Origin: Pedobacter glucosidilyticus DSM 23534 | Lineage (GTDB): Bacteria > Bacteroidota > Bacteroidia > Sphingobacteriales > Sphingobacteriaceae | NCBI RefSeq assembly: GCF_000425145.1 | Contig: NZ_AULF01000006.1 | Location: forward strand, 62,001 to 126,000 | Length of the DNA: 64,000 nt | Direction: 5' to 3' | Shown: positions 38,228 to 46,909 of the stretch, in pieces | How the letters are laid out: each line of letters begins with the position of its first letter | How positions within the stretch are numbered: position 1 is the stretch's first letter | Program-made: the position numbers and the translations under genes | Notes under the pieces: generated by a model | Seen by the model: the letters and a program-made list of their open reading frames with translations, nothing else | Database searches by the model: none | What the model was told of the DNA's origin: nothing

Positions 38228-39231
38228 TAAAATTTAGTTGCTCTTTCGAATTGTTCTTTATTTGCTTGCATCAACTCCGGATTTTTCTTAATTACCGGTA
38301 AAGGTTGTAGCGTATCGTAATGGTTCGCATTAATAACTGATTGTCTTGATACCTGTCTTGGTCCTTCAATTACCCAATCGTTTGTGCTTTTCTTATCAAA
38401 ACGGCAAGTATTACAAATAAACTCTTCTACCTCGCCATAAACATCTTTTCTTGCTGTTACCCTTAACACTTCTTCACCTTTGTACCACAAAGTAACTTTT
38501 CCTGAACAAGTAGGGCAATCTCTGTGTGCTTCCACAGGTTTTGTAAACCAAACCCTATTTTTAAAACGGAAAGTTTTGTCTGTTAAAGCACCTACAGGGC
38601 AAACATCAATCACGTTACCAGAGAAATCATTGTCAATAGCTTTCTCTATATAAGTAGAAATTTCTGCATGGTCTCCTCTGCCTAAAACTCCATGAACACG
38701 ATTATTGGTAATTTGATCTGCCGTAAACACACAACGGTAGCATAAAATACAACGGTTCATGTGTAGTTGAATTTTATCGCCAATATCTACACGGTCAAAA
38801 GTTCTTCTGTCAAACTCATAACGTGTGGTAGCTGCACCATGCTCATAACTTAAATCTTGTAGATGGCATTCCCCCGCTTGATCGCAAATTGGGCAATCCA
38901 AAGGGTGATTAATCAGTAGCATTTCTACCACACCTTTTCTGGCTTCAATTACTTCTGGTGAAGTAATATTTTGCACCTCCATACCATCCATTACAGTGGT
39001 TCTGCAACTTGCTACCAGCTTAGGCATAGGTCTAGGGTCTTTTTCAGAACCTTTACTCACCTTAACCAAACAAGTCCGGCATTTACCACCACTACCCTCT
39101 AGTTTAGAGTAATAACACATTGCGGGAGGCACTATATCTCCACCTATCTGCCTTGCAGCATTTAGGATAGAGGTTCCTGGCTCTACTTCAACGGGAATTC
39201 CGTCTATCGTAACTTTAATTTTATCAGACAA
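38227..39231 (-). CDS. nuoG: NADH:quinone oxidoreductase subunit G, short form
   Basis: Peripheral-arm Fe-S subunit of only 334 residues; E. coli NuoG is about 900. It keeps the N-terminal 2Fe-2S domain (PAMCYYSKLEG, CRTC and SC), the His-Cys domain (INHPLDCPICDQAGECHLQD) and a 4Fe-4S domain (CILCYRC and CPVGAL), followed by CPTC and CNTC pairs. The molybdopterin-enzyme-like C-terminal half is missing altogether. As far as I recall, short NuoG proteins are usual in Bacteroidota, so this is probably a lineage trait and not a truncation, and the protein stops cleanly just before nuoH. Confidence 0.93.
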   Translation of the reverse strand: MSDKIKVTIDGIPVEVEPGTSILNAARQIGGDIVPPAMCYYSKLEGSGGKCRTCLVKVSKGSEKDPRPMPKLVASCRTTVMDGMEVQNITSPEVIEARKGVVEMLLINHPLDCPICDQAGECHLQDLSYEHGAATTRYEFDRRTFDRVDIGDKIQLHMNRCILCYRCVFTADQITNNRVHGVLGRGDHAEISTYIEKAIDNDFSGNVIDVCPVGALTDKTFRFKNRVWFTKPVEAHRDCPTCSGKVTLWYKGEEVLRVTARKDVYGEVEEFICNTCRFDKKSTNDWVIEGPRQVSRQSVINANHYDTLQPLPVIKKNPELMQANKEQFERATKF

Positions 39232-39274
39232 TTTTAAAAATTTAAAATGTTCAATTAAATCTATTTTTCTTCTT

Positions 39275-39378
39275 GGGCGTATCCCTTAAAGGGTCGGGCT
39301 TTCCGCTGTATCTTTTTTGTCTTATCCTTCGACTCCGCTCAGGATGACAAAAAAGGATGCCGCTTCAATCCCTCACGC
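39275..39378. repeat. Nested interspersed repeat in the nuoF-nuoG gap
   Basis: Outer arms start GGGCGTATCCC...GGGTCGGGCTTTCCGCTG and end GGATGCCGCTTCAATCCCTCACGC, the form of a repeat I recall from many Bacteroidota intergenic regions. In its middle lies TTTTTTGTC (39313-39321) and its complement GACAAAAAA (39346-39354) around CCTTCGACTCCGCTCAGGAT, itself a common genome-wide repeat. No transposase is present. Confidence 0.75.
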
Positions 39379-39383
39379 AAACC

Positions 39384-39416
39384 TATCTTTTTAAAAAAAG
39401 ATACACTTAAAAAGTG
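39384..39416. repeat. Two tandem hairpins upstream of nuoG
   Basis: TATCTTTTT-AA-AAAAAGATA (39384-39403), a perfect 9-bp inverted repeat, directly followed by CACTT-AAA-AAGTG (39404-39416). They lie just after the nuoF stop, in the transcribed spacer before nuoG, beside the interspersed repeat. Confidence 0.7.
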
Positions 39417-39426
39417 TAATCGTTTC

Positions 39427-40785
39427 TTAAGCTTCTTCCGCTATTTCTATAGGATCAGCATAACGGGCTAATCCATAATTTCTTTCTAAAGCTAATTTTG
39501 GCTCTTTAACATGCCATTCAAACTCATCTCTAAAATGACGAATAGCACTAGCCACCGGCCATGCCGCTGCATCACCTAACGGGCAAATGGTATTTCCTTC
39601 AATCTTTTTTGATACATCTACTAAAAGATCAATATCACTCATTTTACCATGACCATATTCTATACGATGTAGAACTTTTTCCATCCAACCTGTACCTTCA
39701 CGGCAAGGAGAACATTGTCCGCAAGACTCATGGTGATAGAAACGACTAAAGTTCCAAGTATTTCTTACAATACATTGGTCTTCATCTAAAACTACAAAAC
39801 CACCAGAACCCAACATGGTTCCTGTAGCAAAACCTCCTTCTGATAAAGACTCGTAAGACATTAAACGTTTATCGCCATTAGCTAAATTTAAGATTAAGTT
39901 AGCAGGCAAGATAGGTACTGATGACCCACCAGCAACAACTGCTTTTAATCGCTTACCGTTAGCTATACCTCCGCAATACTCATCAGAATAAATAAAATCT
40001 TCTACAGATAAGCCTAACTCAATTTCATAAACACCTGGTTTATTAATATTACCCGACGCAGAAATTAACTTAGTACCTGTTGATCTGCCAATACCAATTT
40101 TAGCGTATTCCTCACCACCTTCATTAACAATTGGCACTGTAGCCGCAATAGATTCAACGTTATTTACTACGGTTGGGCAGCCATACAAACCTGCAATTGC
40201 CGGAAAAGGAGGTTTAATTCTAGGGTTTCCTCTTTTACCTTCTAAAGATTCTAAAAGCGCAGTTTCTTCACCACAAATGTAAGCACCACCACCTGGTTGT
40301 ACATAAATCTCTAAATCGTATCCAGAACCTAGAATGTTTTTACCTAAATAACCAGCAGCTTTTGCTTCTGCAATTGCTTTTTCTAAAATTCTTATTTGTG
40401 GCATCATTTCGCCACGTACATAGATATAACTGGTATTTGCGCCTAGAGCGTAACTACCAACTATCATCCCCTCAATTAAAGCATGAGGGATATGAGTCAT
40501 CAAATACCTATCCTTAAAAGTTCCAGGTTCTGATTCATCAGCATTACAAACTAAATAACGAGGCACACCTTCTGGCTTAGCCAAAAAGCTCCACTTCATA
40601 CCGGTAGGGAAACCTGCTCCACCACGTCCACGTAATCCCGATTTCTTTACCTCTTCAACCACATCATCAGAAGACATGGTTTTTAAGGCTTTCTCTACCG
40701 CTCTGTATCCACCTTTTTCTTTATAAACCTGAAAAGTGTTGATACCAGGTACGTTAATATGCTCAAGTAATAGTTTACGACCCAT
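39427..40785 (-). CDS. nuoF: NADH:quinone oxidoreductase subunit F (NADH- and FMN-binding)
   Basis: NADH-oxidising subunit, 452 residues, that holds FMN and cluster N3. GLRGRGGAGFPTGMKWSF and CNADESEPGTFKDR form the FMN/NADH site; ESCGQCSPCREGTGWM and a later Cys in NTICPLGDAAAWP supply the 4Fe-4S cluster. It starts after a 148-base spacer filled by an inverted heptamer element. Confidence 0.97.
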   Translation of the reverse strand: MGRKLLLEHINVPGINTFQVYKEKGGYRAVEKALKTMSSDDVVEEVKKSGLRGRGGAGFPTGMKWSFLAKPEGVPRYLVCNADESEPGTFKDRYLMTHIPHALIEGMIVGSYALGANTSYIYVRGEMMPQIRILEKAIAEAKAAGYLGKNILGSGYDLEIYVQPGGGAYICGEETALLESLEGKRGNPRIKPPFPAIAGLYGCPTVVNNVESIAATVPIVNEGGEEYAKIGIGRSTGTKLISASGNINKPGVYEIELGLSVEDFIYSDEYCGGIANGKRLKAVVAGGSSVPILPANLILNLANGDKRLMSYESLSEGGFATGTMLGSGGFVVLDEDQCIVRNTWNFSRFYHHESCGQCSPCREGTGWMEKVLHRIEYGHGKMSDIDLLVDVSKKIEGNTICPLGDAAAWPVASAIRHFRDEFEWHVKEPKLALERNYGLARYADPIEIAEEA

Positions 40786-40796
40786 CTTTTATTAGC

Positions 40797-40933
40797 TATG
40801 AGATGTGAGTATTGAGTATTGAGAAATAAAATTCTCACAACTTAATCACACATCATTTTGAACCTTATATTATTTGTGATTATGAAACTTAAACGCCCGT
40901 GAAGGTCTCAAATCTCATATCTCAACACTCAAT
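40797..40933. repeat. Inverted pair of heptamer arrays filling the nuoE-nuoF gap
   Basis: Four tandem 7-bp units at 40797-40824 (TATGAGA, TGTGAGT, ATTGAGT, ATTGAGA) and four units in the opposite sense at 40906-40933 (TCTCAAA, TCTCATA, TCTCAAC, ACTCAAT). Both read as WTTGAGW on one strand or the other, so the RNA could fold back on itself over an 81-base loop. The second array abuts the nuoE stop codon. Confidence 0.88.
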
Positions 40934-41446
40934 CTATTTATCTTTTAAATCCTCTATTAACTGATCAACAGATTCTGGAGTTAAATTCTCATAGAATGTA
41001 TACTCTGGACCTATTTGTAAAACCGGAGCGTAACCGCAAGCGGCTAAACACTCTACACCGCGATAGCTAAATAAACCATCAGCTGTAACTTCTCCTTCTT
41101 TTACGCCAAGCTTTTCGCCTATATAATCCATTATTTTTTCTGCACCAACTAAACAACATGGTCCAGTACGACAAACCTCTAACACGTATTTACCTTGAGG
41201 TTTTAGGAAAAACATGGTGTAGAAAGTAGCTACCTCATAAACTTCTATAGGTTGTATGTTTAGGTATTCTGCCACTTTATCCATGGCGGCTGAACTTAAC
41301 CAACCATAAACCGCTTGTACTTCATGTAAAATTGGTAGCAAAGCAGATTTACTTCTTCCTTCTGGATAACGGCTAACAATTTCATCAAACTTTGAAATCA
41401 ATGCTGATGAAAATTCTACCGCTTGTACTTCTTCAACTCTAAGCAT
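40934..41446 (-). CDS. nuoE: NADH:quinone oxidoreductase subunit E
   Basis: Thioredoxin-like 2Fe-2S subunit, 170 residues. The four ligand cysteines are in CRTGPC and CLAAC of the C-terminal half, with the NuoE-type YEVATFYTMFFL segment before them. It overlaps the nuoD stop by eight bases. Confidence 0.97.
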   Translation of the reverse strand: MLRVEEVQAVEFSSALISKFDEIVSRYPEGRSKSALLPILHEVQAVYGWLSSAAMDKVAEYLNIQPIEVYEVATFYTMFFLKPQGKYVLEVCRTGPCCLVGAEKIMDYIGEKLGVKEGEVTADGLFSYRGVECLAACGYAPVLQIGPEYTFYENLTPESVDQLIEDLKDK

Positions 41447-42674
41447 CTAACTCTCCCGCTATAATGTTTAAACTAGACATGTTAATAATCGCATCAGACA
41501 GTAGCATTCCACCACTCATCGGGGCATACATTTGGTAATTTATAAAACTTGGTCTACGGAAGTGTAAACGGTAAGGAGTTCTTCCTCCATCATTTACTAA
41601 ATAAAAACCTAGCTCGCCATTACCACCTTCTACAGCATGATAAACTTCTGTTTTTGGAGTTTCCACTTCACCCATCACAATTTTAAAGTGATAGATTAAA
41701 GCCTCCATATTATTATAAACCTGCTCTTTTGGTGGCAAGTAAAATTCTGGAACATCAGCATGGAAAACGCCTTTTGGCTCTTTTTCTATTTTCTCTAATG
41801 CTTGCTCTATAATTCTTAGGGATTGCCACATTTCTTCATTTCTTAGAATGAATCTGTCATAAACATCTCCTGTGGTACCTACTGGAATTTCAAAATCAAA
41901 ATCTTGGTAAGAAGCATAAGGTTCATTTACACGAACATCATAATCAACACCTGTAGCTCTTAGAATTGGGCCGCTCCAACTGTAGCTCATGGCTACTTCT
42001 GGGCTAACTGCACCAACACCCGATGTTCTTTCGATAAATATTCTGTTACGGTTAAACAACGCTTCAAATTCTTTTAGAATTGGAGGGAAGTTTTTAATAA
42101 ACTTCTTGATTTTTTGGAAGGTTATCTCATTAAAATCACGTTCAAAACCACCTATTCTACCAATGTTAGTAGTTAAACGAGCTCCGCATACTTCCTCAAA
42201 AATCTCATAAATATGCTCACGTTCTTCCATCAAGTATAAGAAACCAGAGAAAGCACCTGTATCTACACCCAAAATACCGTTACATATTAAATGGTCTGCA
42301 ATGCGGCTTAGCTCCATCACGATAACCCTCATGTAGTCTACTCTTTTAGGGGTTTTGATATCTAAAAGTTTTTCAACTGTCATGTGCCATCCCATATTAT
42401 TAATAGGAGATGAGCAATAGTTTAATCTATCGGTAAGGGTGGTGATTTGATAAAAAGGGCGATGCTCTGCTATTTTTTCAAAAGCCCTATGGATATAGCC
42501 TATAGTAGAAACACCACTTACAATACGTTCTCCATCCATCTGCAACACGTTCTGGAAAACACCGTGTGTTGCAGGATGTGTTGGCCCTAGGTTGAGCGTG
42601 GTTAACTCGCCTTGTGGGTCGTTATCTGTATATACCGGACGGTTCGGAGTTATTTCTGTAATAAAATTGCCCAT
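41439..42674 (-). CDS. nuoD: NADH:quinone oxidoreductase subunit D
   Basis: 49-kDa-type subunit, 411 residues, that shapes the quinone site. GPTHPATHGVFQNVLQMDGE contains the conserved HPATHG histidine that contacts quinone; RPFYQITTLTDRLNYCSSP and RTSGVGAVSPEVAMSYSWSGP-like blocks follow. Coupled to nuoC (nine bases) and nuoE. C and D are separate here, unlike the fused nuoCD of enterobacteria. Confidence 0.97.
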   Translation of the reverse strand: MGNFITEITPNRPVYTDNDPQGELTTLNLGPTHPATHGVFQNVLQMDGERIVSGVSTIGYIHRAFEKIAEHRPFYQITTLTDRLNYCSSPINNMGWHMTVEKLLDIKTPKRVDYMRVIVMELSRIADHLICNGILGVDTGAFSGFLYLMEEREHIYEIFEEVCGARLTTNIGRIGGFERDFNEITFQKIKKFIKNFPPILKEFEALFNRNRIFIERTSGVGAVSPEVAMSYSWSGPILRATGVDYDVRVNEPYASYQDFDFEIPVGTTGDVYDRFILRNEEMWQSLRIIEQALEKIEKEPKGVFHADVPEFYLPPKEQVYNNMEALIYHFKIVMGEVETPKTEVYHAVEGGNGELGFYLVNDGGRTPYRLHFRRPSFINYQMYAPMSGGMLLSDAIINMSSLNIIAGELDA

Positions 42675-42682
42675 GATTTAGC

Positions 42683-43186
42683 TTATCGTCCAAAAAAATA
42701 ATCTTTCTTATCTACCCTGTTAGGGTCTTCCAAAGGATACTCTCTTCTCATTGGAAATACCGTCATATCATCTACATTCAAGATTCTTCTTAAATCTGGA
42801 TGACCGGTAAACTGGATTCCAAAAAAGTCAAAAGTTTCACGTTCCATCCAATTAGCTCCATCCCATAACAAAGTTGCGGTAGGAATTGTTGGGTCTGAAA
42901 CAGGAAGAAATACTTTTATCCTAATTCTAACATTGTTGTAAAAGCTATGTAAATGATAAATCACACCTAAAGCATTTTCCTTTTCGGGATAATGAATAGC
43001 CGTAATATCAGTTAAGTAATTAAATTTCAGTTCTTCATCATTTTTTAAAAATGCTAAAAGGTCTGAAATTACTGTTCTTGTAGCTTCAAAAGTTAATAAA
43101 CCATAAGGCTCTGATATGGCAGAGATTTGCTCGCCATACTTAGCTGTTAGTTTTTCTATTAAATGCTGATTTGAAATCTTGCCCAT
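42683..43186 (-). CDS. nuoC: NADH:quinone oxidoreductase subunit C
   Basis: 30-kDa-type structural subunit, 167 residues. The signature WMERETFDFFGIQFTGHPDLRRIL near the C-terminus, followed by YPLEDPNR, is typical. Its start overlaps the nuoB stop in TAATG. Confidence 0.96.
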   Translation of the reverse strand: MGKISNQHLIEKLTAKYGEQISAISEPYGLLTFEATRTVISDLLAFLKNDEELKFNYLTDITAIHYPEKENALGVIYHLHSFYNNVRIRIKVFLPVSDPTIPTATLLWDGANWMERETFDFFGIQFTGHPDLRRILNVDDMTVFPMRREYPLEDPNRVDKKDYFFGR

Positions 43187-43728
43187 TACTGGATTCCGTA
43201 TTTAGCTAATAATTGTGCGTACTCAGGAGAATTTCTTCTTCTTAAAGATTCATTTTTAACCAACTCCTGTATTTTATTGAAACCATCAATGATAGCCTCT
43301 GGTCTTGGCGGACAGCCAGGTACATAAACGTCTACTGGTATAATTTCATCAATACCTTGTAAAACAGAATAAGTATCAAAAATACCACCGCTAGATGCGC
43401 AAGCACCAACAGATATTACCCAACGCGGCTCTGCCATTTGTATATAAACCTGCTTTAAAACAGGAGCCATTTTTTTTGCTATGGTACCCATTACCATTAA
43501 TAAATCTGCTTGACGAGGAGAAAAAGAAGGTCTTTCTGATCCAAATCTTGAAAAATCATAATGAGAGCCCATGGTTGCCATAAACTCGATTCCGCAACAA
43601 GATGTAGCAAAAGGTAGAGGCCACAACGAGTGAGAACGAGCCAGACCAATTACTTTATCCAGTGAAGTAGCAAAGAATCCTGATCCTTCTACTCCTGCAG
43701 GTGCTTCAACAATATTAATTTCACTCAT
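43186..43728 (-). CDS. nuoB: NADH:quinone oxidoreductase subunit B
   Basis: 20-kDa-type subunit, 180 residues, that holds cluster N2. The tandem cysteines in ATSCCGIEFMAT, a Cys in VGACASSGG and one in VPGCPPRPEAI are the four cluster ligands, so it is complete. The gene lies 115 bases after nuoA, and that gap holds a terminator-like hairpin. Confidence 0.97.
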   Translation of the reverse strand: MSEINIVEAPAGVEGSGFFATSLDKVIGLARSHSLWPLPFATSCCGIEFMATMGSHYDFSRFGSERPSFSPRQADLLMVMGTIAKKMAPVLKQVYIQMAEPRWVISVGACASSGGIFDTYSVLQGIDEIIPVDVYVPGCPPRPEAIIDGFNKIQELVKNESLRRRNSPEYAQLLAKYGIQ

Positions 43729-43759
43729 AACTGTATCCCTTTTCTTAGAAAACTAAAAA

Positions 43760-43783
43760 GGCTCACTGATGTTTCAGTAAGCC
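43760..43783 (-). terminator. Terminator-like hairpin between nuoA and nuoB
   Basis: On the transcribed strand GGCTTACTGA, loop AACA, TCAGTGAGCC forms ten pairs including one G-U, followed at once by TTTTT. It lies inside the operon, so it probably attenuates rather than ends the transcript. Confidence 0.65.
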
Positions 43784-43843
43784 GCAAATTTATTAAGATT
43801 TAAACTAAACGAAGCTGATTATGCTTATTTAGAATAATTCTAC

Positions 43844-44209
43844 TTAATCCCACTCTAGGGCTTTCTTTTTAATCACATAAATGAAGCCTAAAAGTAATGT
43901 TCCCATAAAAATAAACATTTCAATTAGTCCGTTAAGACCAAATTCTCTAAAGTTTACTGCCCACGGATACATGAAAATAACCTCAACATCAAAAAGTACA
44001 AATAATATAGCTACTACAAAGTATTTGATAGAAAAAGGTTGACGAGCATTACCTATTACTTCAATACCAGATTCAAATGCTGTTAATTTAACATCGGTAG
44101 TTTTACGTTTAGGACCAATCAGGTGTGTAATTCCCATGGTTAAAGCCACAAAACCTAGCGCAACTAAAAGTTGCATAATGATAGGAAGATAATCTACAGG
44201 AGCACTCAT
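43844..44209 (-). CDS. nuoA: NADH:quinone oxidoreductase subunit A
   Basis: Three-helix membrane subunit, 121 residues, at the junction with the peripheral arm. The central helix with acidic residues and VAILFVLFDVEVIFMYPWA is highly diagnostic. First gene of nuoA-N; a -7 box lies 18 bases before the start and the terminator of the TPR gene immediately upstream of that. Confidence 0.97.
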   Translation of the reverse strand: MSAPVDYLPIIMQLLVALGFVALTMGITHLIGPKRKTTDVKLTAFESGIEVIGNARQPFSIKYFVVAILFVLFDVEVIFMYPWAVNFREFGLNGLIEMFIFMGTLLLGFIYVIKKKALEWD

Positions 44210-44226
44210 AATTCTTTATTTTGGCG

Positions 44227-44234
44227 CAAATATA
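44227..44234 (-). promoter_or_regulatory. -7 box of the nuo operon promoter
   Basis: Reverse complement reads TATATTTG, an exact TAnnTTTG, 18 bases before nuoA. The leader would be about a dozen bases. No -33 TTTG at the usual spacing, since the upstream terminator occupies that space. Confidence 0.6.
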
Positions 44235-44251
44235 ATGATTAATACAAATTG

Positions 44252-44282
44252 AAAAAGGGATAGTTTTATGCTACCCCTTTTT
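44252..44282 (-). terminator. Terminator of the exbB-tonB-TPR operon
   Basis: On the minus strand AAAAAGGGGTAG pairs with CTATCCCTTTTT over a 7-base loop; twelve pairs including one G-U, then CAATTTG. The plus strand would have an A-C mismatch, so it is oriented for the minus-strand genes. Confidence 0.8.
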
Positions 44283-44293
44283 ATTTTTTATGA

Positions 44294-45982
44294 TTAAGAT
44301 TTTAAAGCTTTTAAGGCATCCTGAATTTTTGCATTTCCTGGATCTATGGCCAGCGCTTTATCAAAATATTCTTTGGCTTTGGCTTTATCTTTAGTAATAT
44401 AATAGCCACCATTGTAAGAGTAAGCTTCTACTAAATTTGTCTTATCTCTTTCTGTTAAAGCCACAGGTGGTGTTGCGGTTTGCTTGGCTAAAGTAAGTTC
44501 TATAAACTTATCATAAGCTGCCACCCCTTTTTGTGCAGCGTCTGTTGGATCTAAATAATACTCAACTCTCGCTAAATACAGGTAAGCATCAGCATTTTTA
44601 GCTTTCTCAGCTACATAAGTAAAAGCACTATCTGCAACTAATAAAGTCTTTTTAATTTGTGCAGTATCTTGAGGTTGCTTATTCGCTAGCTCTATAGCGT
44701 AGTAGAAATAGTTAGAGTATCCTAGATAAAACCAATCTGTAAAAGAAGCATTAGGCAGTTTGGAAATTTTCTCATAAAACTCTGCCGCTTTACCATATTT
44801 CTTGGCAACAAAATATGCTTTCGCAATGATACCTAGAACTTCTGTATTGGTAGTATCTAATTCATAAGCTTTTAAATAACTCTCTATAGCTAATGAATCT
44901 TGCTTTTTATTCTGATACGCTCTACCCAAGAAAACAAAATCAGTAGCAATTAATCTACTTTTATCAACAGAGTTTTGAAATTTAGAAAGCGTTTCAATAG
45001 CTAAATCGCTATTACCATTTTCTGATGCTGCGTAACCTAAAAACCTTTCAGCTAATTTATACTCAGGATTACTACCATTTTCGCTAATAAAACTTTTTGC
45101 TTCTTTTTCTAAAGTAACCCAATCTGTAGCATTAAGCAAAAATATCAAATATCTGTATCTTGAATCAGTTGAACGATCTGTTAAATCAAGATATTTAGAA
45201 TACATATCCTTTGCTTTAGGTAAAAGTTCTGGTCTTTTAGCTGGATACTGAGAAGCCCAACGGTAATAGTTTTCTGCTAAAGCCCTGTAAGCAGGACCAA
45301 AATTAGGGTCTTTCTGAATAACACCATTTAATGTAGTTTCTGCTAGCTCAAAATTATAAGCCTTCGTCCAAATACTTGCAGTGTTAACATCAACAATTAA
45401 TAAATCGCTTTTAATTCCGATGGCTCTCCTGTAAGCATCTGCAGCCTCACTGTTTTTATTTTGTGCTTTGTAAGCATTTCCCATAGCAACGTGAAGCTCA
45501 GGGTCATTATCTCCATATTCTTTAGCTTTATTAAACCACTCAAATGCTTTATCTAAATCTTGTGAGCCCTCGTAAGTATAAGCTTTACCAATATAGATAA
45601 ACTCTCTATAATCCTTTTTTCTCATATCTGCGGTAGCTTTATCAAAATTTGCTTGTGCAGCTGATACATTTTTTGCAAAAAGATCCGTAGCTCCTAAACC
45701 TATATAGTTTAAAGAGAACTTTGGATTAGCAGCAATACCTTTATTAAAGATAATTTTTGCAGAATCAGGATTATTTAATTGCAAATACAAATCTCCGAAA
45801 TAATAGTAATTCTCGGCATTTGTAGGTTGTGTAGTAATTAAATTATTAAAAATTGATTTTGCTTTTTGAAACTGCTCTGCAGTAACCGCTTTACGGGCAT
45901 CTTCTAAACTCTGAGCCATAGTTACCGTTCCCCACGTTAACAAACCTATGACTCCGATCGCAACTCTCTTATTCATATTCAT
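44294..45982 (-). CDS. Tetratricopeptide-repeat protein of the TonB operon
   Basis: A 562-residue exported protein: signal peptide residues 1-23 ending TMAQS, then about a dozen TPR-like helical pairs, for example NAENYYYFGDLYLQLNNPDSAKIIFNKG-type blocks near residue 55 and EALDPGNAKIQDALKALK-like sequence at the end. Predicted periplasmic scaffold. It is the last gene of an exbB-exbD-exbD-tonB-small protein-PstS-like operon, so a role in organising TonB-dependent transport or in a linked stress response is likely. No enzymatic domain seen. Confidence 0.85.
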   Translation of the reverse strand: MNMNKRVAIGVIGLLTWGTVTMAQSLEDARKAVTAEQFQKAKSIFNNLITTQPTNAENYYYFGDLYLQLNNPDSAKIIFNKGIAANPKFSLNYIGLGATDLFAKNVSAAQANFDKATADMRKKDYREFIYIGKAYTYEGSQDLDKAFEWFNKAKEYGDNDPELHVAMGNAYKAQNKNSEAADAYRRAIGIKSDLLIVDVNTASIWTKAYNFELAETTLNGVIQKDPNFGPAYRALAENYYRWASQYPAKRPELLPKAKDMYSKYLDLTDRSTDSRYRYLIFLLNATDWVTLEKEAKSFISENGSNPEYKLAERFLGYAASENGNSDLAIETLSKFQNSVDKSRLIATDFVFLGRAYQNKKQDSLAIESYLKAYELDTTNTEVLGIIAKAYFVAKKYGKAAEFYEKISKLPNASFTDWFYLGYSNYFYYAIELANKQPQDTAQIKKTLLVADSAFTYVAEKAKNADAYLYLARVEYYLDPTDAAQKGVAAYDKFIELTLAKQTATPPVALTERDKTNLVEAYSYNGGYYITKDKAKAKEYFDKALAIDPGNAKIQDALKALKS

Positions 45983-46015
45983 GATCTTCGTTTTTAATTA
46001 TATGGTTCCTATTTT

Positions 46016-46909
46016 CTAATTATATACATTTATTTGTCTTGATGGCAAAGAATCTGGTGCTAAACCAGCTTTTAAAATTATTCTCTGACCTATATCGCTA
46101 GCTAAAAAAGCAGCAAAACCTGTACCTAAACCAGCTTTACCCTGACAATCTATTAAATACAAATCTCTTATTAAAGGGTAAGAACCTGTTTTTAAATTGC
46201 TTTGTGTTGGTAATAGATACTCGCCCTTGCTATTTTTTACCGCCATAAATTTAATTTTTTCTATATCTGCTACCAAATCTGGTGTTGGTCTTTTTATCCA
46301 ACTTACACTTAAAACGCCTATTGCATCAGGATTATTTTTAATATACTGAATAACTTCTTTACTAGATTTTAGTGCGTACACATTATTATCTGGCAATTTA
46401 TTAATTTTTGCTAGCTCCATTAAGTATTCTACAGTGCTAGATTTAGGATTATCAAATACTAAATCAATATTTTTATTAGATTTTCCTGACAAAATCGCTT
46501 TAATTTCATCTAAAGTAATTAAGCTATCTAAATTGTCTTTACCAGTAATAATAGCAATACCATCAGTAGCAAATTTAGTTGCTCTAATTTTTATTTTTTT
46601 ATCCTCAAAATATTTGGCTTCGTTTGCTTTAAGTTCTCTCGGCAAAACCGCAATAGCTATACTATCATTAACAAATAAATCCAGAACCTCTTTTAAGGGC
46701 TTATACACCATTTTAATTTGAGCTCTTTTATACTGGTTAGAAAATATTTGGTGCTCATCATCTATAATGGTGAAAAGAGATTCGTCTGCTAATATCTGTG
46801 CTGTACCAAAGGTATAATTTTCTTCGCCTTGAGATTCAGGTGTTCTTTGTTGGCAACTTATCATAAGAACTGATAAGACAAGCGATAAAACTTTAGCTAA
46901 ATTATTCAT
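46016..46909 (-). CDS. PstS-like substrate-binding lipoprotein
   Basis: A 297-residue lipoprotein (lipobox LMISC, Cys19) with a periplasmic-binding-protein fold similar to phosphate-binding PstS: FGTAQILADESLFTIIDDEHQIF near the start, IAVLPRELKANEAKYFEDKKI and DGIAIITGKDNLDSLITLDEIKAILSGK in the middle, and FMAVKNSKGEYLLPTQSNL. No pstC, pstA or pstB is adjacent, so it is not a standard phosphate transporter component. It overlaps the preceding small gene by eight bases and lies in a TonB/ExbBD operon, which suggests a ligand-sensing or delivery role across the periplasm. Confidence 0.82.
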   Translation of the reverse strand: MNNLAKVLSLVLSVLMISCQQRTPESQGEENYTFGTAQILADESLFTIIDDEHQIFSNQYKRAQIKMVYKPLKEVLDLFVNDSIAIAVLPRELKANEAKYFEDKKIKIRATKFATDGIAIITGKDNLDSLITLDEIKAILSGKSNKNIDLVFDNPKSSTVEYLMELAKINKLPDNNVYALKSSKEVIQYIKNNPDAIGVLSVSWIKRPTPDLVADIEKIKFMAVKNSKGEYLLPTQSNLKTGSYPLIRDLYLIDCQGKAGLGTGFAAFLASDIGQRIILKAGLAPDSLPSRQINVYN

